Shown: piece by piece, positions 27,009-35,960 of the stretch
Position numbering within the stretch: position 1 is the first letter of the stretch
How the letters are laid out: each line of letters begins with the position of its first letter
NCBI RefSeq assembly: GCF_000337555.1
Contig: NZ_AOIO01000034.1
Span: 17,158 to 81,157 of the forward strand
Reading direction: 5' to 3'
From: Natrialba asiatica DSM 12278
GTDB taxonomy: Archaea; Halobacteriota; Halobacteria; Halobacteriales; Natrialbaceae
Length of the DNA stretch: 64,000 nt
Translations under genes and position numbers: made by a program
Notes under the pieces: model-generated
Seen by the model: the letters and a program-made list of their open reading frames with translations, nothing else
Told to the model about the DNA's origin: nothing
Databases searched by the model: none

Positions 27009-28186
27009 GCGACGAAGCCGAACTCGCCGTCGGTGCCGATGCCTTCACCGACCGGGGTGCGGGGCGCTCCGTCGCCGTCGTCGGTGCGGGAGCCGTCGGC
27101 GCGACCGCGGCCTACGATCTGGCGCGCGAGGGCGCGGACGTGACGCTGTACGACCGCGGCGGCGTCGCACACGGCTCGAGCGGCCGCGCGGCCGGCATCT
27201 GTTATGACGCCTTCGCGGACTCGCTCGACGCCGAACTCGCGAGCGATGCGATCGAACGCTTCCGGGCGCTCTCGGGCGACGACACGTTCCCCTTCGTCGA
27301 GTGTCCCTACGTTTGGCTCGCCCGCGAAGGGGACGACCGGCGTGCCGACGCCATCCGCGACCAGGTCGAACGGATGCAAGCACAGGGCGTCGTCGCCGTC
27401 ACGATGGACGGCGATGAACTCGCGGACCGGTTCCCGACCGTGCGGGCGGACGACGTGGCCGTCGCGGGCGTCGCCGGCGGCGCGGGGTACACGGACCCCG
27501 GCCAGTACACCGCCTGCCTCGCCGCCGCAGCAACTGGGGCGGGCGCGACGCTCGAAACTGACACGCCCGTCAGCCTCCGAACCGACCCGGCTCGGATCGT
27601 CCGCGAAGACGGGACCGTCGACGAGTTCGACGCGGTCCTCGTGACCGCCGGCGCGCACACGAAGCGACTCCTCGCGGACGCCGGCATCTCGATCGCCGTG
27701 AAACCCTACCGCGTCCAGGCGCTCGTCGCGAGTTGCGACCACCCGGAACCGACGTGTTACGACGCCAGCGACGGATTCTATCTCCGCCCGCACCCGGAGG
27801 GGCTGCTCGCGGGCGACGGCACCGAGGAGTGGGAGGCCGACCCGGACGATTACGACCGGGACGCAAATCCCGAGTTCGCGTCGGACCTGCTCGAACGCGT
27901 GCGCCATCGGTTGCCTACCGCCGACGTTGAACTCGAGCGGGCCTGGGCCGGCCTCTGTACGGCGACGCCGGACCGCGATCCGCTGGTCGGGCAACTAGCG
28001 GACGGACTGTACGTCGCGACGGGGTTCCAGGGCCACGGCTTCATGCGCGCGCCGGCGATCGGCCAGCGGCTCGCCCGACAGGTGCTCGGCGGCGACGGTA
28101 TCGACGCCTTCGACCCGACCCGATTCGACGGCGACGAAGAGTTCGACGTGGTCGAAGGGATGACCGTCCCGGACGAGTTCGACTGA
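27005..28186 (+). CDS. FAD-dependent oxidoreductase, DAO (glycine/sarcosine oxidase) family
   Basis: A 393-residue flavoprotein overlapping the preceding gene by 4 bp (ATGA). The Rossmann ADP-binding motif VAVVGAGAVGATAAYDLAREG lies near residues 23-43 and the FAD-linked HGSSGRAAGIC near 57. The C-terminal GLCTATPDRDPLVGQ and GFQGHGFMRAPAIGQRLARQVLGG are the DAO FAD/substrate site. Relatives deaminate or demethylate amino acids (sarcosine, glycine, dimethylglycine) with O2 or an acceptor. Together with the creatininase-family partner it suggests catabolism of an N-methylated or cyclic amide; substrate unproven. Confidence 0.85.
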   Translation: MSDEAELAVGADAFTDRGAGRSVAVVGAGAVGATAAYDLAREGADVTLYDRGGVAHGSSGRAAGICYDAFADSLDAELASDAIERFRALSGDDTFPFVECPYVWLAREGDDRRADAIRDQVERMQAQGVVAVTMDGDELADRFPTVRADDVAVAGVAGGAGYTDPGQYTACLAAAATGAGATLETDTPVSLRTDPARIVREDGTVDEFDAVLVTAGAHTKRLLADAGISIAVKPYRVQALVASCDHPEPTCYDASDGFYLRPHPEGLLAGDGTEEWEADPDDYDRDANPEFASDLLERVRHRLPTADVELERAWAGLCTATPDRDPLVGQLADGLYVATGFQGHGFMRAPAIGQRLARQVLGGDGIDAFDPTRFDGDEEFDVVEGMTVPDEFD

Positions 28187-28252
28187 CGCCCGCGTCACCT
28201 TCCGGAGAGGCAAAGGCTTTAGTCGTGCGGGGGTGTACCACACCGGCGAACG

Positions 28253-28495
28253 ATGGTCCACGCGTTTATCATGGTCAAGACGGCCGCCGGCAAGTCGGAG
28301 GGGCTGCTCTCGCAGGTGACCGCGCTCGAGACGGTCGCGAACGCCCACATCGTCGCGGGCAACTACGACATCATCGTCGAGATCGATGCCCCGGAAGTCT
28401 ACGACGTTCTCAAGGCCGTCTCCTCGGACATTCAGGGTCTCGAGGGTGTGACCGACACGAAGACCTACATCGCGATGGACCGGAACGACGGCTGA
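28253..28495 (+). CDS. Stand-alone RAM (Lrp/AsnC ligand-binding) domain protein
   Basis: An 80-residue single-domain protein with the Lrp/AsnC C-terminal ferredoxin-like RAM fold (HAFIMVKTAAGKSEGLLSQV ... NAHIVAGNYDIIVEIDAP ... GVTDTKTYIAMD). There is no helix-turn-helix. It could bind amino acids and modulate partner Lrp regulators by hetero-oligomerisation, or be a metabolic sensor. A TATA-like ggctttagtcg lies about 35 bp upstream. Confidence 0.87.
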   Translation: MVHAFIMVKTAAGKSEGLLSQVTALETVANAHIVAGNYDIIVEIDAPEVYDVLKAVSSDIQGLEGVTDTKTYIAMDRNDG

Positions 28496-28613
28496 CGTGC
28501 GCTCGGCTCCCGATCGATACCCCGCTGTTTCTGAACTCGACACCGGCTGTCCGAGTGGTTGTGAATCGGCCGGTCGTGTTGCGAGTTCAGCGTTTAGTAC
28601 TCAGTGTTCGCGT

Positions 28614-29207
28614 TCAGCGCTCAACGGTAGCCGCGAGGATGTCCCGCACGTCTTCGAGCACTGCGGCGGGTGATTGGGCGGCGTCGATGCGGACGAACCG
28701 GTCGTCGTATCGCTCGCACAGCCGTTCGTAGTTCTCCCGGACCGCGGCGAGGTACTCGACGCGTTCGAACTTGTTCGTCGAGCCGGCGCGTCGGGCGGCC
28801 GTCTCGGGATCGAGGTCGAGATAGAGCGTCAGGTCGGGTTCGACCGAGAACGCGTCGTGAACGTCGATAACGTACTCGAGGGGGTTCTCGACGCGCTCGG
28901 TCTCCGCGAGCGTCGCCCCTTGGTAGGCGAATCGGGAGTCGGCGTAGCGATCGGAGATGATGAGTTCACTGCGCTCGAGGGCCGGTTCGATCTTTCGGGA
29001 AAGGTGGTCGGCGTGGTCGGCGGTGTAGAGGAAGAGTTCGGCGAGCGAGTCGGCGTCGTCGTCTTCGATCGATCGGTAGACGGCGTCGCCGTACCAGGAG
29101 TCGTTGGTGGGTTCGCGGGTGAAGACGGCGTCGGGGTAGGATTTCTGCAGGGCCTCCCAGACCGTCGTTTTACCGCTCCCGTCGAGTCCCTCGAGCGTGA
29201 CGAGCAT
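28614..29207 (-). CDS. tmk: Thymidylate kinase
   Basis: Phosphorylates dTMP to dTDP for DNA synthesis. The 197-residue protein starts [20 protein letters not shown] (P-loop GLDGSGKTT). The DRY-type motif is [15 protein letters not shown] near residue 92, followed by [15 protein letters not shown] and the lid. Normal length. An intergenic stretch of about 170 bp separates it from the divergent SDR gene. Confidence 0.93.
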   Translation of the reverse strand: MLVTLEGLDGSGKTTVWEALQKSYPDAVFTREPTNDSWYGDAVYRSIEDDDADSLAELFLYTADHADHLSRKIEPALERSELIISDRYADSRFAYQGATLAETERVENPLEYVIDVHDAFSVEPDLTLYLDLDPETAARRAGSTNKFERVEYLAAVRENYERLCERYDDRFVRIDAAQSPAAVLEDVRDILAATVER

Positions 29208-29348
29208 GCTCGCACGTCGTCGGGTGAGGTATTACAATCTGTCGAGTGGCCGTTGTCGACCGCTCGAGCGGTGACGACGTTCGTGTTTGCTGTCACGGGT
29301 GAATGGGACCCTCGTACCGACGGCTACGGTGACTCTCCGCGGCAGCTA

Positions 29349-29356
29349 CTTATTTG
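29349..29356 (+). promoter_or_regulatory. TATA box of the NDUFA9-like gene
   Basis: The sequence cttatttg is centred 28 bp before the ATG at 29381, supporting that start over the in-frame ATG at 29354. Confidence 0.6.
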
Positions 29357-29380
29357 GGGAATCGAGTGCATGTCTCACCT

Positions 29381-30310
29381 ATGCAGGTCCTCGTCGCCGG
29401 CGGCACCGGCTTCATCGGCACGCACCTCTGTACCGAACTCGCCGAACGCGGCCACGAGGTCACGGCGCTGTCTCGAAATCCGGCGACCGAAGACGCCGCT
29501 GAACTCCCCGACGAAGTCGACCTGTCGACGGGCGACGTGAGCGCCTACGATTCGATCGTCGACGCCGTCGCGGGCCACGACGCCATCGTCAATCTCGTCG
29601 CCCTCTCCCCGCTCTACCAGCCCCCCGACGGGACCGACCACGAGACGGTCCACCTCGGCGGCACGGAAAACCTGGTTCGAGCGGCCGAGGAAAACGGCGT
29701 CGATCGATTCCTCCAGATCAGCGCCCTCGGTGCCGATCCCGACGGGCCGACGGCGTATATTCGCACCAAGGGTCGCGCCGAATCGATCGTCCGCGAGGCG
29801 GCATTGAGCTGGACGATCGTCCGTCCCGCAGTCGTCTTCGGCGACGGCGGCGAGTTCCTCACCTTCGCAAAGCAACTCACGACGCCGTACCTGACCGGCC
29901 TGCCCGGCGGCGGGAAGACGCGCTTTCAGCCGATCTGGGTCGGCGACTTCGCGCCACTTCTCGCCGATGCGCTCGAAGACGACTCCCACGTCGGACGCAC
30001 GTACGAGCTCGGCGGTCCGCAAGTCGTCACCCTGGCCGACGCGACCGAACTCGTCTACGAGGCTGAGGACCGGCCAGTGACAATCCTCCCGATACCGATG
30101 GCGCTCACAAAGCTCGGACTCGCCGCCGCCGATTCGCTGCCGTTCGTCCCGTTCGGGGCGGACCAGGCGCGGTCGCTCGAGTTCGATAACACCGTCGCGG
30201 AGAACGACGTGCAGGCGTTCGGTGTCGAACCAACCGATCTGTTGACACTCGGTGCGTATCTCGGCGTCCGACCTGGAACACCACACGAGGAGAGCCGACC
30301 GCTCGCATAA
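29381..30310 (+). CDS. NDUFA9-like atypical SDR (NAD(P)H-binding)
   Basis: A 309-residue atypical SDR of the NDUFA9/a5 type. The Rossmann motif GGTGFIGTHLCTELAERGHE is at residues 7-26, VNLVALSPLY near 78, and RFLQISALGADPDGPTAYIR with the catalytic-type Tyr near 132. RPAVVFGDGGEFLTFAKQL follows. Such proteins bind NADPH and, in mitochondria, stabilise complex I; in haloarchaea the role is unknown (quinone or sugar metabolism guessed). The longer in-frame start at 29354 is unlikely because TATA spacing favours 29381. Confidence 0.85.
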   Translation: MQVLVAGGTGFIGTHLCTELAERGHEVTALSRNPATEDAAELPDEVDLSTGDVSAYDSIVDAVAGHDAIVNLVALSPLYQPPDGTDHETVHLGGTENLVRAAEENGVDRFLQISALGADPDGPTAYIRTKGRAESIVREAALSWTIVRPAVVFGDGGEFLTFAKQLTTPYLTGLPGGGKTRFQPIWVGDFAPLLADALEDDSHVGRTYELGGPQVVTLADATELVYEAEDRPVTILPIPMALTKLGLAAADSLPFVPFGADQARSLEFDNTVAENDVQAFGVEPTDLLTLGAYLGVRPGTPHEESRPLA

Positions 30311-30493
30311 TCGGCCGCCGTTTACGTCTCAAGTTATGGACGCATATCTGTTGGTTATCGAATAGTTATTTCTTCAAACCCGTCCCCGTCTATCGATTTA
30401 TGGAGATATAGAATTATGCAAGAAATTCACTTCATAGAAAGACTTATGGTCCTAATCGCTCTGGTCCAAATCAACGGAGCCCCCTGACAAAGT

Positions 30494-31672
30494 ATGAAGC
30501 TGGCGATGATCGGATTTGGACAGGCCGGTGGCAAAATCGTCGATCGGTTCCTCGATTACGACGATCGGACTAACAGCGGTATCGTCCGTGCGGCGATCGC
30601 TGTGAACTCCGCGAAGGCGGATCTGATGGGTCTCGAGCGGATTCCAAAGGACAATCGCGTTCTCATCGGTCAGGCCCGCGTCAAGGGCCACGGCGTTGGA
30701 GCGGACAACGAACTCGGCGCGGAAATCGCCGAAGAAGACATCGACGAAGTGCAAAACGCGATCGACTCGATTCCGACTCACGAGGTCGACGCGTTCCTGA
30801 TCGTCTCCGGCATGGGTGGTGGGACCGGCTCTGGCGGTGCGCCAGTTCTTGCGAAGCATCTCCAGCGGATCTATACGATTCCCGTCTACGGTCTCGGCGT
30901 TCTTCCCGGCACGGACGAGGGTGGGATCTACACGCTCAACGCGGCACGCTCGTTCCAGACGTTCGTTCGCGAGGTCGACAACCTGCTCGTCTTCGACAAC
31001 GACTCCTGGCGACAGACCGGCGAGTCCGTCGAAGGCGGCTACGAACAGATCAACGAGGAGATCGTCCGCCGGTTCGGGCTCCTCTTCGGTGCCGGCGAAG
31101 TCGCCGGCGACCAGGAAGTCGCAGAGAGCGTCGTCGACTCCTCCGAGATCATCAACACGCTCTCGGGTGGGGGCGTCTCTACCGTCGGCTTCGCGAGCGA
31201 GGAGGTCGAACTCAACACCAGCGGCGGACTGCTCTCCCGATTCACCGGCGACGGAGCCGGCGACGAGGGACTCGACGCCGCAAACACGACCAACCGGATC
31301 ACCAGTCTCGTCCGCAAGGCCGCCCTCGGTCGACTCACGCTCCCCTGTGAGATCGAAGGCACCGAACGCGCGCTGCTCGTCCTCGGCGGCCCCTCGGAGT
31401 ACTTAAACCGAAAAGGCATCGAGCGCGGGCGTAAGTGGCTCGAAGAGGAAACCGGCAGCATGGAAGTCCGCGGTGGCGACTACCCGCGCGAAAAACCGGA
31501 AGTCGCCGCAGCGATCCTGCTCTCGGGCGTCACGAACGTCCCCCGGATCAAACGTCTTCAGCAGGTCGCAATCGAGGCCCAGGACAACATGGACGATATC
31601 CAGGCCGAAAGCGAAGAGAACCTAGAAGAACTCGTCGAGGACGACGAGGACGAACTCGAGCCGTTGTTCTGA
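30494..31672 (+). CDS. cetZ1: CetZ1-type tubulin-like cytoskeletal GTPase
   Basis: A 392-residue tubulin-superfamily protein controlling rod-cell shape and motility in Haloferax. MKLAMIGFGQAGGKIVDRFL, RVKGHGVGADNELGAEIAEEDID, the GTP site GMGGGTGSGGAPVLAKH and GVLPGTDEGGIYTLNAARSF match Haloferax volcanii CetZ1 from memory nearly residue for residue. A Gly/Asp-rich insertion around residue 245 (NTSGGLLSRFTGDGAGDEG) and an acidic C-terminal tail ending EDDEDELEPLF are typical. The 180-bp upstream region is unusually AT-rich, with TATA-like acttatgg near 30442. A divergent paralogue is at 16943-18025. Confidence 0.96.
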   Translation: MKLAMIGFGQAGGKIVDRFLDYDDRTNSGIVRAAIAVNSAKADLMGLERIPKDNRVLIGQARVKGHGVGADNELGAEIAEEDIDEVQNAIDSIPTHEVDAFLIVSGMGGGTGSGGAPVLAKHLQRIYTIPVYGLGVLPGTDEGGIYTLNAARSFQTFVREVDNLLVFDNDSWRQTGESVEGGYEQINEEIVRRFGLLFGAGEVAGDQEVAESVVDSSEIINTLSGGGVSTVGFASEEVELNTSGGLLSRFTGDGAGDEGLDAANTTNRITSLVRKAALGRLTLPCEIEGTERALLVLGGPSEYLNRKGIERGRKWLEEETGSMEVRGGDYPREKPEVAAAILLSGVTNVPRIKRLQQVAIEAQDNMDDIQAESEENLEELVEDDEDELEPLF

Positions 31673-31800
31673 CGGCGGCGAGTTCACCGACGCGCTATCG
31701 AACTGCACTCGCGATAGCGGTCCGTCGTAGTTACGGTCACTGCTCACAAACGAATCAACGAATACACGTGCTGTAGCGACCACCTCGCGTCGCTTCGCGG

Positions 31801-31824
31801 CGTTCGTGTCGGGGGGCACGAACG
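31801..31824. promoter_or_regulatory. Perfect 8-bp hairpin upstream of cofC
   Basis: The arms cgttcgtg (31801-31808) and cacgaacg (31817-31824) are exactly complementary around an 8-nt G-rich loop. The hairpin lies about 130 bp after cetZ1 and 85 bp before cofC. It could terminate or attenuate transcription, or be a regulator site; no T-tract follows. Confidence 0.45.
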
Positions 31825-31908
31825 AAAGGGCTAACCGAGTGACACGGGGTGTGCTCCCGACCCGGGAGTTCGACGTGTTTTTGGATGCCTGTTACTAACC
31901 ACTGACAA

Positions 31909-32583
31909 ATGCAGGTCGTCGTTCCGTTCGCTGCCGAGACGCCGAAGACGCGTCTCAGCACGGTACTCGCTCCCAGCGAGCGACACGCTGTGGCCAGAGC
32001 CATGCTCGCGGACGTTCTCGATGCAATCGCCGAGGCCGATCCGGAACTCGATCCGCTGATCCTGTCGACAGCACCGATCGAACTCGACGAGTACGACGAG
32101 TTCACCGACCGCGTGCCACGCCCCGTCGTCGCGGTCGACGACCGGCCGTTGACTGAGGCAGTTAACGACCACCTCGTATCGACGGCGGAGCCGGTCGCAA
32201 TCGTCATGGCCGATCTGGCGCTTGCAACCCCCGAAGCGATTACGGACGTCGTCGAGACGCCGGGAGATGTCGTCATCGCGCCCGGACGGGGCGGCGGAAC
32301 GAACGCGCTCGCGGTTCGCCACCCCGAGTTCAGAGTGGACTATCACGGGGCCTCGTATCGCGACCACCGGGCGCGCGCCCGGGAGGTCGGCGCGACGATC
32401 GAGACGGTCGACTCGTTTCGGCTGGGAACGGATATCGACGAACCGGCGGATCTGGCCGAGGTATTGCTCCACGGTCGCGGACGGACAGCGGCGACGCTTC
32501 GAGAGTGGGGATTCGAACTCGAGACGAGCGACGGACGGGTCGGCGTCGATCGCTCGGCTGCCGATTCGGCGTCCGATTTCTGA
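31909..32583 (+). CDS. cofC: 2-phospho-L-lactate guanylyltransferase
   Basis: Activates 2-phospholactate (or PEP/phosphoglycerate in other archaea) with GTP for coenzyme F420 synthesis. The 224-residue nucleotidyltransferase has the N-terminal MQVVVPFAAETPKTRLSTVL (PxKTRL-like G-rich loop), MADLALATPEAI near 104, and the G-rich APGRGGGTNALAV near 125 (metal/phosphate binding), ending with DEPADLAEVLLHGRG. The preceding TATA-like gtgtttttgg near 31877 suggests its own promoter. It heads the cofC-cofG block. Confidence 0.92.
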   Translation: MQVVVPFAAETPKTRLSTVLAPSERHAVARAMLADVLDAIAEADPELDPLILSTAPIELDEYDEFTDRVPRPVVAVDDRPLTEAVNDHLVSTAEPVAIVMADLALATPEAITDVVETPGDVVIAPGRGGGTNALAVRHPEFRVDYHGASYRDHRARAREVGATIETVDSFRLGTDIDEPADLAEVLLHGRGRTAATLREWGFELETSDGRVGVDRSAADSASDF

Positions 32584-32644
32584 CCGGGAGAAGGTACCGC
32601 TCGAAGTGAAACGCTTTAGGTCGGCGCAACGACACACCGAGGTA

Positions 32645-33841
32645 ATGATTCCCGGGGCGACGGAGTACGATGTCGAACTTACGATCGACGAAGCGGCGAT
32701 CACCGACCTGCTGGCTGTCGAACCCGACCGCGTTGGACCGCCGTCGGAGCTGAGTTTTTCGCGGAACGTCTTCGTCCCGCTGACGACGGCGTGTCGGTAC
32801 ACCTGCACCTACTGTACGTACTTCGATCCGCCGGGACAGGCCTCCTTGCTCTCGCTCGAGGAGGTTCGGGACATCTGCAAACGGGGAGCCGACGCCGGCT
32901 GTACCGAGGCGCTATTCACCTTCGGTGACGACCCTGACGACCGCTACACGGAGATTCACGGCCAGCTCGATGCGTGGGGCTACGACTCGATCCACACCTA
33001 TCTGCGGGCGGCCTGCGAGGTCGCCCTGGAGGAGGGGCTGCTCCCGCACGCGAATCCCGGCGACCAGACCCGCGAGCAGCTGGCGGCGGTCGCCGACGTC
33101 AACGCCAGCATGGGCGTGATGCTCGAGACGACCGCCGACGTCGACGCCCACGGCGGCCCCCGACAGAAGGACCCGGGCCAGCGCCTGCGGACGATCGCGA
33201 ACGCAGGTGAACTCGACGTGGCGTTTACGACCGGTATCCTCGTCGGCATCGGCGAGGACTGGCGCGACCGGGCCGAGAGTCTGCTCGCCATTCGCGAGCT
33301 ACACGAGCGGTACGACCACGTTCAGGAGGTCATCATCCAACCCGTCGTGAGCAACGAGCGCTGGAACGACGGGTCCCCCAATCTCGAAACGATGCGCCGC
33401 GTCACGGCGATGGCGCGGGTCGCCCTCCCCGAGGAAATCTCCGTTCAGGTCCCGCCGAATCTCACGGCCGCCCGCGAACTCGTCGACTGCGGCGTCGACG
33501 ACCTCGGCGGCGTCTCCCCCGTCACCGACGACCACATCAACCCCGACTACACCTGGCCGGCACTCCGCGAACTCGAGGACATCGCGGCCGACGCCGGCCT
33601 TCCACTTTGCGAACGGCTCCCAGTGTACGAGCGATTCCTGCCGGCTGACCTGCGCACCGACGAGTTCGGCGGCGTGCCAGCAGCGGGAACCGGTTCGGAT
33701 GGGGCCGGCGCTGAATCGGAGACACGCGAGTGGCTTTCACCGCAGATTCGGGCGGCGCTGACGGCGGACGATGCCGGCGGACAGCGGTACCGGTCGGTGC
33801 TTCGGGGTGAGGCAACGATTTCGACAGCGACGGACGACTGA
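32645..33841 (+). CDS. cofG: FO synthase subunit 1, radical SAM CofG
   Basis: With CofH forms 7,8-didemethyl-8-hydroxy-5-deazariboflavin (FO), the F420 chromophore, from a ribityl-diaminouracil and tyrosine. The 398-residue radical-SAM protein shows the CX3CX2C cluster motif in ACRYTCTYCTYFDPPG near residue 55, then LFTFGDDPDDRYTEIH, the GILVGIGEDWRDRAESL block near 197, and a C-terminal SPVTDDHINPDYTWP. The true ATG is 32645; a longer open frame upstream overlaps cofC and is not used. It follows cofC with a 61-bp gap. Confidence 0.94.
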   Translation: MIPGATEYDVELTIDEAAITDLLAVEPDRVGPPSELSFSRNVFVPLTTACRYTCTYCTYFDPPGQASLLSLEEVRDICKRGADAGCTEALFTFGDDPDDRYTEIHGQLDAWGYDSIHTYLRAACEVALEEGLLPHANPGDQTREQLAAVADVNASMGVMLETTADVDAHGGPRQKDPGQRLRTIANAGELDVAFTTGILVGIGEDWRDRAESLLAIRELHERYDHVQEVIIQPVVSNERWNDGSPNLETMRRVTAMARVALPEEISVQVPPNLTAARELVDCGVDDLGGVSPVTDDHINPDYTWPALRELEDIAADAGLPLCERLPVYERFLPADLRTDEFGGVPAAGTGSDGAGAESETREWLSPQIRAALTADDAGGQRYRSVLRGEATISTATDD

Positions 33842-33889
33842 GATGAGAGACGGGAGGTAAAAAGAACGCAAAGAGCGGTACAGACGTAC

Positions 33890-34924
33890 TTAGGGTGTGA
33901 TCGTCGCGCCGCCGGTCTGTCCCGTTCCAACCTGCCCGCCGGCCGCTCCCTGTCCGCCAGTCGCGTCGTCGGGAACGCTCGGCTCACCGGGCGTCTTCTC
34001 TCCGCCGACGAGGAATTCCAGAAGGTTTCCGATGAAGACTTCGTTATCCGCGATGGTAGCGGTCTCAGAGGACATAAAGCCCGTGTCGCCGACCGCGACC
34101 GCGTTATCGCTTCGGACGGCGACGCCGAACTCGCCCGAGTGGCGACTCTCTTCGTGTTCGGCCGTCTCGCTCGTCGCCAAGAGCGTCTCTCCATCGGCGA
34201 CGACCGCCGTCGGGCTATCGAGAACGACCTGGTCGACGCCGTCTGTCAAGGCCGTTTCCGACGCCGGCGTCACGTCGATCGTCCGATAGTTCGAACCGAC
34301 GGAGTCCATATCGTAGAGGGTGCCGGTATCGTAGGCGATCCCGAGCGGCGACGTGACCGCGGCGAACTCGCCCTGGCCGGCTTCGGCACCGCTGACATCG
34401 CCGAGCAGGCCGCCGACGGCATCGCTCACGCCACCGCCGCTCGATCCGGCAGCGAACATGACGCGGCCGCCGGCGTCGGCGAACTCCGTGACGGCGTCGG
34501 CCTCGCCTGCCGTGTATCGCTGCGTCGGCTCCGCGACGATGAACGCGTCCGCATCCTGTAAGTCACTCCTGAGCGCAGCGTCCGGGCTGTCGGCGAACTG
34601 ACCGGCACCCTCGTGGTACGTGACGGTGTGACCGGCCGCAGTCAGCGCCGAGACGACCGGCTGTAAATCCGCTTCCGAGACGCCGTTTCCGTGAGCCACG
34701 TCGATCAGCACCGTCTTCGACCCGGTCGAACTGAACTCGATCTCGCCGCTCTGGTCGAGTTCATCGACGGCGGTCGCGTCCGGCTGGAAATGGGGCTGGT
34801 CGACGGTCGGTTTCGCCGTCTGTCCCTGGTCGGTCACGACGCCGGCGGCGGTGACGGCGGCGACGGTGAGGAGGACGACGGTGACGAACAGCGCGAGTCG
34901 TGAACGGAGCGGGCCTGCACTCAT
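33890..34924 (-). CDS. DUF4350 domain protein, membrane-tethered
   Basis: A 344-residue protein with an N-terminal transmembrane/signal helix (residues 9-31) and a large extracellular domain (VLIDVAHGNGVSEADLQPVVSALTAAGHTVTYHEG) of the DUF4350/GATase-like type, with SSGGGVSDAVGGLLGDV in place of a catalytic centre. The C-terminus GGQGAAGGQVGTGQTGG is Gly-rich. It follows the S49 protease by a 4-bp overlap (ATGA) on the same strand, which suggests a protease-linked function. The partner role is unknown. Confidence 0.8.
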   Translation of the reverse strand: MSAGPLRSRLALFVTVVLLTVAAVTAAGVVTDQGQTAKPTVDQPHFQPDATAVDELDQSGEIEFSSTGSKTVLIDVAHGNGVSEADLQPVVSALTAAGHTVTYHEGAGQFADSPDAALRSDLQDADAFIVAEPTQRYTAGEADAVTEFADAGGRVMFAAGSSGGGVSDAVGGLLGDVSGAEAGQGEFAAVTSPLGIAYDTGTLYDMDSVGSNYRTIDVTPASETALTDGVDQVVLDSPTAVVADGETLLATSETAEHEESRHSGEFGVAVRSDNAVAVGDTGFMSSETATIADNEVFIGNLLEFLVGGEKTPGEPSVPDDATGGQGAAGGQVGTGQTGGATITP

Positions 34925-35922
34925 GGCGAGACACCTCCCTGTGTGGCCGCTCCCAGTGATGGTGTCGGTCCTGCCGTGTCGGCTGCGGTGCGTTCGCCAC
35001 CGGTCTCGGCGATGACAGTCTCGCCGTCGACGCTCCCCCAGAGCGCGAGGAACGCGGGTGTGGACACGTCGCCGTACTGGCCGAACGTCTGCGGGTGGTG
35101 GTGCGGCCCGGTTGCAGCGGTTTCGCCGCCGCTGTCGTCGCCCTCGAGAAGGATCCCGGTGTCGAGTGACGAACTCCGTTCCATCGTGACGGTTTCGTAG
35201 TCGCCGAGTCCGGCTCGATCCGCGGCCTCGCCCACTGCGACTTCGGTATCGCCGATTTCGTCTGCGAGCCCGTTGTCGACGGCCTCGGTGCCGGTGTAGA
35301 CCTTGGCGTAGGAGAGTTCGGTTTCGGAAAGCGAGAGGACGTCGCCGCGGTGTTCGAGGACCGAGCCGAGGAACGTCTGTTTCATCAGTTCGGTCTGTTC
35401 TTTGACCTGCGTCTCGCTCATCGTACCCTTGTCGGGACCGGTCGTAATCTCGTTCGCGGCCGAGCTATCGGTGTAGGTTGCGCGGACGCCGATGCTGCCG
35501 ACGGTCGAACTCGGGGAGACGTAGATGTCGTCCGTCGGGGCGCTCATGTAGTACGCGCCGGAGGCACCCATCGACTGGATGCTGGCGATAACGGGCATTT
35601 CTGCGGCGGTGCGCTCGACGGCGAGATAGAGGCGTTCACTCGCGGTGACGCCGCCACCGGGGCTATCGATTTCGAGAACGACCGCATCGATCGAACTGTT
35701 CTCGCGGGCCGTCTCGAGATCGGCTGCGATTTCGTCGGCGGATGCCTCGGTAATCGACTGATCGACTTCGATAACCGCAACGGACCCATCCGGACCGCTC
35801 GTGGCTCCCCAGGCGATCGGCGCGACCGCAGCGCCGACGAGGAGGGCAGCGACGACGACGGTCACGTACGACCGTGCGATCGTCCCGAATAGCTCTCGGA
35901 CGGCAGTGAGTATTCCTGTCAT
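34921..35922 (-). CDS. S49 family serine protease, second SppA-like protein
   Basis: A 333-residue membrane-bound S49 peptidase with an N-terminal transmembrane helix (residues 18-40) and external catalytic domain. Ser121 lies in SMGASGAYYMSAPTDD and the general-base Lys165 probably in TTGPDKGTMSETQ. DSPGGGVTASERLY near 87 is the conserved substrate-binding strand. The C-terminus carries the odd low-complexity PHHHPQTFGQYGDVS stretch, possibly metal-binding, followed by a tail. It overlaps the downstream DUF4350 gene, forming a pair. The ATG at 35922 is chosen for its position before the signal-like helix. Confidence 0.87.
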   Translation of the reverse strand: MTGILTAVRELFGTIARSYVTVVVAALLVGAAVAPIAWGATSGPDGSVAVIEVDQSITEASADEIAADLETARENSSIDAVVLEIDSPGGGVTASERLYLAVERTAAEMPVIASIQSMGASGAYYMSAPTDDIYVSPSSTVGSIGVRATYTDSSAANEITTGPDKGTMSETQVKEQTELMKQTFLGSVLEHRGDVLSLSETELSYAKVYTGTEAVDNGLADEIGDTEVAVGEAADRAGLGDYETVTMERSSSLDTGILLEGDDSGGETAATGPHHHPQTFGQYGDVSTPAFLALWGSVDGETVIAETGGERTAADTAGPTPSLGAATQGGVSP

Positions 35923-35950
35923 TTCAGTGTGGATAACTCTCGTTACTGGA

Positions 35951-35960
35951 TATATAAAAA
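35951..35960 (-). promoter_or_regulatory. TATA box of the S49/DUF4350 operon
   Basis: Read on the minus strand, tttttatata is centred 33 bp before the ATG at 35922, within a strongly AT-rich 50-bp stretch (35940-35990). Confidence 0.6.

Noticed and set aside
30311..30493. AT-rich 180 bp upstream of cetZ1 as a possible ncRNA or origin
   Set aside because: It has no inverted-repeat structure or ORF; simplest explanation is a promoter/leader region of cetZ1.
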